The notes under the pieces: generated by a model | Seen by the model: the letters and a program-made list of their open reading frames with translations, nothing else | What the model was told of the DNA's origin: nothing | Database searches by the model: none | Translations under genes and position numbers: made by a program | DNA from: Branchiostoma belcheri | Taxonomy: Eukaryota; Chordata; Leptocardii; Amphioxiformes; Branchiostomatidae | Direction: 5' to 3' | DNA length: 64,000 nucleotides | Assembly: GCF_001625305.1 (NCBI RefSeq) | Contig: NW_017802491.1 | Coordinates: 1,682,812-1,746,811 of the forward strand | Shown: piece by piece, positions 10,201 through 20,700 of the stretch | Numbering within the stretch: position 1 is the stretch's first letter | Layout of the letters: the number at the start of each line of letters is the position of its first letter

Positions 10201-12201
10201 GTTTAAAAAATATCCGCCTGTGAAACCTGTCGACAATGGGAACCAACTAATTTTCTAAAGTTACTCCTACGATTTCAACAATTTCAAATATTCTTAATAA
10301 TAAGCGTCCAATTGTTATGACCTTGCTACTGGTGGAAAAGATGTCAAACTTTGTGAATGCTAAGAACAAAAGCATCCTTACTAACTCCCCAGTAACTTAT
10401 ACAAGACGCAGTCAATTTGCAGACCACAGAAACAGGTTTGACAGATGACCGAAGCCTTTTTACTTCATTTAGCTATCCGTTTCTCGGATACAGATAAAAG
10501 GTGGTTAATCATGAATAAGTCTGGGAGACCATATCTACATAATGGGGGCTTCCCTTTCTATGTTCACCTCCTAATCTAGGGGCAACGTAAACCGTAAGTT
10601 AGCCCATACTTCTGTTGGCAAGGAGGTTATTCATTTTGGCAGTCTCACGCAAACATTCCTTCCATCTATACACTATAGATGACCCACCCGATGTGTCTAC
10701 GTGTACAAAGAGCCTTAAGATGTCGTTCAAGATAGGACAGGGGATCTCTTGTGTTTGTCAGCGTCTTAGAGGCACAAATCTTCGTGACCACTTGGCACGT
10801 AAACATCTTGGGGAACACGCTAGCTATCGATGGCGCCTTGTCAGCGGAGAATGCGGCTCCGTCACGCGGTCCGCCCGCCTGTCACGCGTGCATGTCCGCA
10901 CAACCAGGCTGGACACTCGGCAGCTAGTCGCCAACCGCAGCCAGATATCTTTCACAAGTTTCTGTCAGATCAACAGTACACGTCTAACTGCCTCCTCACT
11001 GCATATTTGCTCAGTGTACAGTACAATGTTGAAATATGTGGCGTGTCATTATGCAGCTGCAACATGATGGTATTAAATTGCAAGTTTTAGCAATATGATA
11101 TTTGTTTAGATAAAGAACAGGATGAACAGGCCATCACTGTACACAGTGACTTAGATGTTTCAAATGTCGTTAATAAAGCCATAGCTAATATACAGCACTA
11201 GGCTAAGTAGATGTTTCTTTTTCGACCCACAATTTCTTTCTTGGAATGAAGAAAGGCTTTATCATTTTCCACATAAGTTCAAGTTAAGTTTTCCACATCA
11301 CTCAATAGTTTGAGCTCCAGGAAGGATATCATAAATATTGCCATGAAGAATTTCAACTATCATTCTATTCACGTTCACGACGGATTTAGGAAAGCCACAA
11401 GATCAACACACATGTATGTTCTGTGGTACAGACATTGGGGCGGGTAGGGGTGTCACTCACACACACATACCTGGACAGGGTTATCCCCTGTCACTGCACC
11501 TCTCAATACACCGAGGTGTTGCTATGACCCCCTTGTCTATGGCTAAATAAAAAGCATTGTTTTAGACCTTATCAATGTTTCAGTCGTAAACAAACAGAAG
11601 ATTGATTTTCTCTTGGGAATGCTTAGCGCTCGTGGGTATGTGCTCCGGATTTCTGCCTATCAAGCAAAATTCAGTCAAAACTGCTTCTATAAAGAATATG
11701 GCTTGATACATATGTCCTGCGGCCTGGGAAAACTCAGCTGGTAGTGCTTGGTGACAAGTGCACGTTTAGTCTGAAGTTTGTTTATTGTATTAATTTGCGG
11801 ATGTAGCGGTAAAGTCCCACGGCACGGAGTGGTTGATTTCCAGCCCTGACTCCTAAATAACGTCTTGACGTGCGACCTACTCACGCCAGTGTAGCAGAAA
11901 CATCGGCCGGGATGTTTATATCTCCCTCAGGAAACCGTTTATCACCTCCCGTACCCTTTCCCTGCCCTTGTGGAGCAGGAAGCCAGGATAACAAAACAAT
12001 ACGAGCGAGAGCAGGAGCAAATCGACGTGCATGGAACGGGGAATTTGATCCAGACGAAACCAGCCCTTAAAATGTTTTAGCGTAAACTTAATTCAATTCT
12101 TCAATAAACATGGCGTTATATCCACACGTACCTTGCACTTGGGTGCCGACGCAGAAGTAAAAGCTGAGCAGCAGGGCCGTCCTGACCGCCGGGAGATCCA
12201 T
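3674..12201 (-). CDS. Secreted C-type lectin-like / Spaetzle-neurotrophin-like cystine-knot fusion protein
   Basis: Three exons join in frame: 12132-12201 (starts with ATG), 6879-7286 and 3674-4254 (stop). Both junctions are phase 1 and all splice sites are good GT-AG sites. The product is 352 residues. Residues 1-23 are a signal peptide with a hydrophobic core ALLLSFYFCVG. Residues 24-159 are a C-type lectin-like domain with six canonical Cys. Residues 253-342 hold six Cys with spacing 41-9-3-30-1, ending SSCSC, which matches the Spaetzle/neurotrophin cystine-knot order. The middle segment (about 160-250) has two extra Cys (185, 196) and no obvious furin site. A secreted or extracellular role follows from the signal peptide; ligand activity is inference. 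I know of no characterised protein with this domain order. Introns are 4.8 and 2.6 kb, so a missed small exon is possible. Confidence 0.72.
4255..6878 (-). other. Intron 2 of the lectin/cystine-knot gene
   Basis: The open frames here lack consistent splice signals or recognisable domains. A GC-rich patch at about 6280-6480 stands out from AT-rich flanks on both strands, but no convincing exon could be drawn through it. Confidence 0.4.
6879..7286 (-). CDS. Exon 2: C-type lectin-like domain
   Basis: The exon encodes a complete long-form C-type lectin-like fold. Cys lie at predicted residues 28, 39, 56, 132, 149 and 157, starting ECPAGYRQFRRHCY and ending AGYICQL, and the conserved WVGV core motif is present. 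The calcium and sugar motifs EPN/QPD and WND are not seen: the corresponding loop reads RNPNDSPG and the WND position reads TWRPFAC. Calcium-dependent sugar binding is therefore doubtful (inference from family knowledge). The acceptor follows a long T-rich tract (..CTGACCTCCAG) and the donor is CTGG|GTAAAT. Confidence 0.85.
8399..8691 (-). CDS. Candidate alternative terminal exon in intron 1 (low confidence)
   Basis: A good acceptor (TTGTTCTCTTATCTGTAG) is followed by a 96-codon frame that enters in phase 1, the phase in which the signal-peptide exon ends, and closes with TGA at 8399. Spliced to exon 1 it would give a secreted protein of about 120 residues with five Cys, including GCRKSPC early and YKYCHFC at the end. 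I do not recognise the domain. Phase match alone has a one-in-three chance, so this could be a non-coding coincidence. Confidence 0.28.
9270..9535 (-). CDS. Candidate cryptic or alternative exon in intron 1 (low confidence)
   Basis: A Cys-rich frame of 87 codons follows an AG at 9537-9536 in phase 1, again compatible with the signal-peptide exon, and stops at 9270. It includes the stretches DVDKCRQSPIQ, NNTVYGVRLQQSCQSFHC and RDQSCTLHG. The pyrimidine tract before the acceptor is weak. An overlapping frame ending at 9218 is also open, so the frame is not secure. GC content is higher than the surroundings. Confidence 0.22.
12132..12201 (-). CDS. Exon 1 of the lectin/cystine-knot gene: signal peptide
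   Basis: The ATG at 12201 sits in a good context (ACCATGG) and opens 23 codons ending ..VGTQVQ, then a strong donor (AAG|GTACGTG) in phase 1. An in-frame upstream ATG at 12318 exists, but starting at 12201 places the hydrophobic stretch directly at the N terminus as a signal peptide should be. The phase matches the start of the lectin exon at 7286. Confidence 0.7.
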
Positions 12202-14798
12202 GGTCACGTCAGCGGGGAGACACCACGGTCCGCCCGCCCGCGCGCGGTGTAGCAGGGCGACGACGCTTTTCGGTCTTTTCTCTCGCAGTCGGCCGTGAAC
12301 GCAAGTGAATGATGGCACTGAAAGCTGGACACGAGTCTTTAGGATCCAGAACCAGTTCCAGTCTTGCCAACTTTTCTAGTCTGACCCGGCGACGATCAGA
12401 GCTTTCATCATTTATCTGAAGAATGCAAACAAACTGGGAAAGTCTCGTGTCAGTTGGACGGAGTGGCCCCTATCGCAACGCCTCCAGAATTTTTCTCCCA
12501 GAACTTCAGGCCAGCCCGCTGCCCCTTAATACCCCCCGCAGGGTTGGCCCGGTTCCGGACTCGCCGATAGTGTCAGTTTCTTAATCCCAGAAGACAATGC
12601 GCTAACTCTCTTATCAGTGTCGTATCAGAGAGTATTAGTGAAGAAAAGAAACTAGACGTTGTTTGAACTCTCCTCAATACACTTCTTGTGAGTCGTTTTT
12701 TTTCTCCTCAGTAATGGATGTGTTTCTATTTTGGTTTGCGCCCGGTCCTTTTGGGAGAGGCCATAGACATGTCACCACAGGAAAACCACCAGGTAATTTG
12801 TGCCAATTGGGGCGTATTACCAGAGGTGCACGACTCAATTACTTTGCTATGATATACGAGCTGCTCGGACTCTCGTGCCATTTTCTCCAATTAATCTCCT
12901 CGTCTGTCGTGTCCCAAGGGGTCGACTTGTCCGTGAGGTATGCAAAGGTCCTGTCGAAGTGTGTTATCTCAATGGGTCACTTGAGCTTAAAACAGCAAAA
13001 CATGGGAGGGAGAGTGAACACAATACAGCTGAGGACGAGGAACAACGGTCGACATTCTCTGTCCCAGGTCACCCGTGGGAGGGGAGGGGGGCGGTGGTGA
13101 TAGACGCGTGATTGGCAGGTACGATAAGGACAAAATTAATTGCAAATTGGGTAAGAGAAAGAAGAAATCAATCTTAAGGAGTGAAAACCACCCAAGATGG
13201 CGGTGCTTTTGTTTTAAATACTTTAAACTAGAGGATAAACTTGTTGGATCAACAGAAGAGGGTAAAAAGGTCGCAAAAGGGGTCTACATTTGGGTCAGTG
13301 ATCCTGGGGGGTTAAGTGCTGGGCCGCCGCACGCAAGACGCTGCTCGCTTCACTGTGGCTATTGGAACTACGATAACAGGGTTCGTGCCTAACATGCGGA
13401 AAAGCGGCCATAGATAACATTGTGCCATCGTCTGACAAAACACTCGACAGAAAGACCACAGTCGCGAACGTGCAGACCCAGAAAATCTTGCCGAATGTCG
13501 TTTGCATTGCCCTTCGTCGTTCTGGAGATATTGCTGACCAGATTGATAGGTAAAGCCCCTCTCAGGTTGACACGAAACACGTCTGATGGCGCAGCATCTG
13601 TGCAGTAGATATAGAGCGATAACGTTCCTCATCAATCACTCACTTCTTTGTTCGACTTCGTGACAGGGGTGTTGAACAGCACACAAGTTTGTAGATGGCC
13701 ATTTCTTTTAATTACTAGCAATTCCATATACAATATTACTGCATATATATCATACAACATATCTAAAAGACAAAAACTCGATCTATACCCTCTCGTCCAA
13801 GCACAGACCTGAAGACGTCAAAATAACTAACAGTTTCTGACAATAACCCGAGAACTACACAACGCGTCTGAAGCCTGAAGTGGGAGTGGGGCAGCCGTTA
13901 TAGGTGTTTGCAAAAATATAAAAACACTTGGCACGCACCCAGGCACGCACGAGCCTAGGTTTCAGTACTATTGACTGTGCAGGAGTGTTGGAAAACCACC
14001 TGCCGTCTGTTTGTTCTTGATCTAACAGTTTGTCCAGGCGACACCAGAGCTGTGTAAGCCATTATACCATCTGGGATACTGAGAACAGCCCGGGGACCCT
14101 CAGTCAGTACGAATCTCATAGCCTCCGACGCAGGCGCATGGGTTGTTTCCTGACGTAAATTCGGTACGGTCTCAAAGTCTCAAAAGTCAGTCAGTTAGTT
14201 TGATGTTTGGTAAGTCGCGGACCACAACGGCTGACTTTCCAGGCTATTGGTCGGTATACTTCCTCAGAAGGGACGTACCTTCCCATCGAAAGCCTGTCTT
14301 CAAGGCTACAAAGCCAGGCAGTAGATTTGGCATACTTCGGGATGTTCTAGAACAAGAAAACTTGATACAACTCCGTTTGTATGGCATATCAAGTCAAATC
14401 AAATCAAATCAACTGTAAATATTGTGACTGACTGTGATCTTTAGGCCGTCGTAAAATATCGTTTGATAATTTCATCAGTGTAAGTTTAAATGCGCGTTCA
14501 TTTGTACTACACAATCACTACTGCCTCGTTCTCGTGGGTTTCAGAGCGCATGCCCGATTAGAACGCGATGTATGATTTCGTGACGTAATAGAACGTTAAG
14601 ACGTCACAAGTACGCCGTGTGTTTTGTGTGTAACGAACAAGTTGTGATGCCCTGACACGGGCTAGGGCACAATGCACTGTCCTTGTTGCTGGGCACGGGT
14701 TAGATCACCGGCAGAAACGTATAACGCATAGGCGCCGCCACTAGTAAGTAGAGACCTTCACACTAGCACCCTGTCGGTATATTCAATACGAGATAGTG
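12202..14798. other. Intergenic region between divergent genes
   Basis: This stretch should contain the promoters of the minus-strand lectin/cystine-knot gene and the plus-strand kinase gene. I see no clear TATA box or other decisive promoter motif. Apart from the possible secreted ORF at 13295-13507, the open frames look incidental. Confidence 0.35.
13295..13507 (-). CDS. Possible small secreted protein or first exon with signal peptide
   Basis: ATG at 13507 opens a 70-codon frame whose first 25 residues look like a signal peptide (MQTTFGKIFWVCTFATVVF followed by LSSVLS). It ends with TGA at 13295 and has only two Cys in all, one in the leader. It could be a short secreted peptide, a first exon using an internal donor (a phase-1 GTAGTT lies near 13388), or chance. 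It sits about 1.3 kb upstream of, and divergent from, the kinase gene. No homologous family is recognised. Confidence 0.3.
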   Translation of the reverse strand: MQTTFGKIFWVCTFATVVFLSSVLSDDGTMLSMAAFPHVRHEPCYRSSNSHSEASSVLRAAAQHLTPQDH

Positions 14799-17700
14799 AT
14801 GTGGTTTGGAAGCAAATCCGATCCCGAGCCGAAGATAGACAAGATTCGGGACGACGTTCGTCTGAAGAAGAAAGGTTCTGACGGAGATTTCTCGCCGTGC
14901 AAGCGCGTGCAGGGTCTGGTGGCCCTGGGGTACGAGATGGGAGAGGTCATCGGACAGGGGCAGTTCTCCAAGGTCAGTTACTCCATATATCCACCACTCA
15001 CTGTGTCGCACGAGGTCTGGTAAACTGATCTGTTATCGTCAATTATTTCTCTCCCTTTGATATCTTCATTTGATTGCCAGCAGGAAACCATTCTATCAGA
15101 AGTCCTTGGCCCGTGTCCGAGATTAAACCCAGGAATGATTTGAGTCACATGATTTTTGGTGCATGATGCATGGAAGTCAAATAAAACATTATAGACCTCG
15201 ATCGATGATGGCAGTGAGATTGATTTAAGTTGAAACAGAGATTTTATGACTTAAACTAACAGACTGCGACCTAGCCATTTAGGAGTCTTCCAGTACATTT
15301 TTTCCAATGTTTGAATCAGTGGAGTCAATCTTGATGTTTAGAGAGAAGAGGTGTTGTTGCAGTGAGCGTTAATTGAGCCGAGCTTCATCGGTTACGATGG
15401 CGCCATTTTTTATTGATAAAAAAAAACTCATCCCTAATGTCCTTCTAACCCCAGGTGCGGGTAGCGTACTGCCCCAAGCTGAGAAGGAAAGTCGCAGTCA
15501 AGGTCATCTCTAAGAGGAAGTCTCCTAAGGATTATCTCCGTGACTTTGCGCCTAGGGAGGTCTCCATACTTCAGCACCTTAACCACATATATATGGTGAG
15601 TCGTGGAATTGTGCTTAAGAAGTTCAAGTTCAGGGCAGACGTCAAAGGAGCAAGAAGGTGTAAACATGCTCATTTTTCTCCGTCCCGACCACAGTGTGTG
15701 GAAAGTGCATGTTGATATTGTTAAATCCTCTCGGAGAGACTCATTTAGGACTAACATGTACGGGTATGTGGACAGATACGTACAAGCTAGTTGGCCCTTT
15801 CCCTTTAGGGATGTGTGCTATCTATACATTGCCAGTCTTGGGCATTGGACAGCAACGTAAGAGATAACGAAGGCGTCTCTAACCACTCTAAGTGTACTAG
15901 AGGCCCCAGTCGTCGTCGCTACAAGAACACTCTTACACTTGTGACAATCTGGAGTTCACCTTCGGGCTGGAAATCATGCTACTAATTTATTTCCAAAAAT
16001 CAAGTATCATGCCTCCGTAAAATATAGTTTTTGTGAATTTCTTGTTTATTTATCATAGTGCATTTCTCGCTGATTATATCTATGTATTTATCCACTGGCT
16101 CATGACGTAACAGACATGTATATAGCAGGAAATTGAAAACAGGTAATGAGATTACCTTTTCTGTGACCTTATGGCACCTACGACCTAACTTCCTGTCAGT
16201 GTAACCGACGTGCCTAGCAGGTGGAAATACCTACGGAAACACCAGCAAACACACAAACAGACACACCGAAAACAAAACCTTCGTACACAGATGTGATAAC
16301 CACGCGATGAAATTCTCTATTCAAAGATACAGAAATCTGTACCTTGCACCTGAAAATGAAATGGTAAGGTTGATTATTAGTACAACGGCTAGACCTCACA
16401 AGACCTCCGCTCAGATCACAAAGACGGTCGATGAGAAACAGGTTCGCGGGGATAACTGGCGCGACTACGAAGCTCGGTCACGGTTGTGTTTTTGCCCGAT
16501 GCAGATTGACATCTACCGGGCCCTGGAGGACCAGCGCAGTATGTACCTGGTGATGGAATATGCCGCCAACGGAGACCTGCATGACTACATCAACACGAAA
16601 GGTCGGTTGTCAGTGCCAATGTCAACCTGTGTGGGCACCCGTGTCGCTCTCTGCGCTCAAAACCTACTTGAGTGGAAACAGGTCTTGTTGACTCAGACAA
16701 ACACATTTTCTATGGAGCGAGTTTAGCCGGTGAAAACAGATACAAGTGTAACAAAGTAGTTATTTTTCTCCTTCAGATAATGTGTGTATTCAACCTTGTT
16801 TGTGTACTTAGCGGCAGTGCTTTGAGGAGAGAAACAATGGAACTTGCATGGGTTGGATGTCTAATTATGTTGCAATTTGGATCAATGTTGTACATAGGAG
16901 TTTTTGTCACATTCTAGTTAAAATAACTGTTCTTTTTGACTGGTCACTACCTGGTTGTAATAAGCTATTACTTAGACTTCATTATGCCGGTCTTAACCCT
17001 TGTCCTGCTGGCAATTTTTACACAATATTTTCAAATAATTTCATGTCTTAATCAGGTCACAGACCCTTGACTTTTTTGCCCTGCGGCGGCGTAGTTACTT
17101 CCGCATTCGTTGCGTTTCGCTGCGGTGTGATGCGTTGCACGAGAAACATCGCACATATACAGGGCACTATATAGATGGTACTGTCACATGATGTGCAACC
17201 CATATATATATGGGCCCCGCAGGACAAGGGTTTAATTATTTTGTAAGTGGAAATTTAAGATTTATTTTGTACTTTTATTTTGTAGGTTGCAGCTGACCTT
17301 ACTAAAGTCAAGGTACCCTTTGCGTCAATGAAGGTTCTTCTAAAGCTTCTCCTGTTATATATAAATGCAAAGCACTGTAACAGGATAATCACAAAAGTCT
17401 CTTTATTTCTCTCGCTATTCCCATCCAGGGCATCTGGACGAGACGGAGTCGCGAGCGCTGTTCCGTCAGCTGATAGAGGCGGTGGCGTACCTACACAGGG
17501 CCCGGGTAGTGCACAGGGACATCCGGCCTGAGAACTGTCTGTTAGCCGAGGGAAACCAGCTCAAGCTAGCAGGTCTGTTAGAACCCCAGGCACCCTCCTT
17601 AAAAATGTCATGTTGTGATGTGGTATGTGTGGTAATCACCGTTTTATAGCACGCCGTGACACAGTTCCTTAAAGAAGTTAAAGGACAGACCCCTGCAGTT

Positions 17701-20700
17701 TGTGACCATGCGGTGAAGTTAGATTAAAATCTAAATATATCTTAGTATGTTCATTTCATTTTCATTACACTGATGGTCATTCGAAATGTCTGCTATTTCA
17801 AAATTTCTTGTCCAATGGTATTGGCTGATAAATTATATCTTTATTCATATCCTGGATGACTAATCTTCATACAAAAGCAACCTCTATAAGGTTCGAAAGA
17901 CCAGTGTCCATTCTCTTACCACACATAAAACAATACCAGCTTGTACTAGTATCTGCCATGTCCAGACAACCTAATTACACAAACCAAATGACCCATACTG
18001 CCGTATGACATCTACCCTCACCTCTGCCAAGCTAAGCTAACCTGGGGAATTCTGCATAAGCAACATGAGGTGGGTGGCCGACACGCTTCCCTAGGAAAAA
18101 CGTCCACTGCGTAATTGATTGTGTGTACGACGTTACGGGACACTTCAGTGACCTTGACCGCGGGGTAGAGAGGGTTGACATGGCCTTGGGTGTTAGGATG
18201 GGACTGGTAAAGGTCGCGATCAAACAGGTGGAGGTGTGTGTACATGCGTGCGTGCGTGCGTGCGTGCGCGCGCGCGTGTGTGTGTGAGAGAGAGAGAGAG
18301 GAAGAGAGAGAAAGGGAGAAAGAGGGGAGAGAGAAGGGAGAGAGAGCGCCCGAGGGAGAGATTGTTTACTTTGTTGCATGTTTACCAAATACACTACAAA
18401 CATACGAACATCAAAACACACCACATACATATTGTGAAATGCGATGTGTATCTCCAAATACCATATGGATTATTAAAGTTAACCTTTCACCGGCCATTTA
18501 TCATTATCACTCAGGCAATCAATTCCCATTGTTTGTGGTATCCTATTTCAGATCCTTGTTTATTTTTACGGACCAGGTGAGCCTAAAACAATACCAACAT
18601 CATCATCACAAAACATTATGCTTTGTTTCAGACTTTGGTTTTGCTGTCTGGAACCGGACGAAAGAAATGCTGAACGCACACTCCGGTTGCTATGGCTACG
18701 CCGCTCCGGAGGTAGTAGAGGGAGAGCGTTATGACGGAGAGAAAGCAGATGTGTGGAGCATGGGTAAGTTATATCAATACATCATCATGAGAGTCATTGT
18801 ACAGATTACCCAGCACTCATATCTATAAGTCGCTAGTTACTTCAGAAGAGTGGACATCCTCCCATAGAAAACGTACCGCCATTTTTGCCGACTGTATGAA
18901 AAATGTGAAAATACTTTGGTAGATGAAGAAAAATATCGTGCATGTATAAATGACGTTCGGCAGGAGTAGGTAGTAAGATTTTGTCACGATTCAACCTCTC
19001 GAGCGTTGGCGGTTGACCTGATGAATCATATCGTCACATGTAGGACGTAAAAGAACCCAGCACACTTATGGAGAAGAGTAAGGGTGACCCGCATTGCACA
19101 ACTGGCTAGCTATACTTGAAAAGGCATGGCTTCACCTCCATTATGTATGACAAAAGAGCTGTGGTACGCATCGCCCACGTTTATAAAGTGTGTAAACTTT
19201 CGAAGCTGACCTATGTAGAGCCAGGTTAACTCCTATGTAATGGGGAAACCATTCATTACAGAAGTGCAGTAATACCTTCTTCTTCCACGTAACACGTTTG
19301 TTTGGAACTGACGTGAGGTCAGCCTCAGGGCCAAGTCCAGTGCCGGTCTAACGCTTCAATCGGTTCCGTCTGGGAAACTTCTGACCTCTAAAACACATGG
19401 CGAACAACAGACTGACAGGGATAGTTTTGTCTCTACAGGTTAGGGATGTTACGAATTCTGAACGCTACCAGATGGTGACAATTCCCAGTCCAAACGTTAT
19501 TTTTAAAAACTCGAGCCGAATCGTAACCTCTTGACAGAGAGAACGAGATCAAAGAAGCCCCCATAATGGGACGGTTTAAATCAAGCAGACGTGGACTGGC
19601 TGCCACAGTATGGTCATTTATCCTATTGATGAAAAACAACCAATACTAACTCGTTGGTATGTGCTCCAAACATATGAGCACAGTTCCAATGTCCGACTGT
19701 AAGGTTTGATCTACCAACTACATGGCAGATATAAACGGCCAGTTGTTATAGTACTAGTATGTACTGCACAATAATGATTATGACACTATTAGTGTCATAT
19801 CTAGAATTACAACGTTAGATAAGAGCCATCAAGACGACCAATGTTTATTTTTAGACCAATTCCTGTGCCACCGTCCCAGGTCACTAGTGCCCCGGCTGTT
19901 TGTGTTTAACGTTACTCCCAAGGTCCCGGTGTTGAGAGAAATGTCTACTTAGAAGATAAACCAGTCAGTAGATCAGACAACCCGTAGGCACAGCTTGAGT
20001 TACTAACTCCACAAAGGAAACACCATAAATCTCAGAAAAGGGCCAAAAAGCGTGCCTTTAGTAGGAAGACACCGAGATAAACATCACTGTACGAACATAT
20101 ATTCCAAGAATGGCACATCCCTGTCATGAAGATCGTTATTTGTACTGTAACAACAGCACTAAGCCTGGTCAAGCTCTGTCTACATCACACTAGCTTTTAA
20201 AAGGATGACGTCTCGGGCCATTGTACAAATGGGTCATTCGCTGGTATTGTGGTATCTCAGCCCCCACCCCGATCCCAAATCGGCCTGTAGACACATTGTG
20301 TTCCAGTGTGGAACTCCTCTCATTGTTGAGACTTGACTTTACAGGTATTAAACCAAGATAAACCCTGTAACATACTGCATCAGTGGAGCGCTAAATACCG
20401 GATTGCACGTTATACTACATATATACCTAGTAAAGTTCTGACCGCTTTTTCTTCAGGTGCCACACTGTTTGCCATGCTGAACGGACGGGAACCCTTCCCA
20501 GACTCGGGGGATGTCGGCATCCTACTCAACTCCATGGCGCAGAAATTCAGGTTCCACCAGAAGACTTCAAAGGGTATTTTCCCTTATTCAATACGTGTTT
20601 GATATTTACGAGAAATGAAGAAAAAGTTTATAATTACTAACGTCTTCTGATGTAGAACTCTCTGAGAAGCGTGGAATACATAATTTCATGTTGACAGCGT

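Larger units (their letters stand above)
7287..12131 (-). other. Intron 1 of the lectin/cystine-knot gene, remaining sequence
   Basis: Apart from the two candidate exons listed separately I see nothing firm here. A plus-strand frame at 10615-11067 has no start context, domain or splice support. A short G-run lies at about 9706-9719. Confidence 0.35.

Noticed and set aside
10615..11090. Overlapping plus-strand frames, and an antisense GAGTGTCCAGCC resembling the lectin exon start
   Set aside because: The lectin similarity stops after a few codons and a stop follows; the plus frames show no domain or splice support.
18236..18828. Long frames beginning in the GT/GA microsatellite
   Set aside because: The first part is repeat-encoded. 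Only the final segment (18632-18763) is a real kinase exon.
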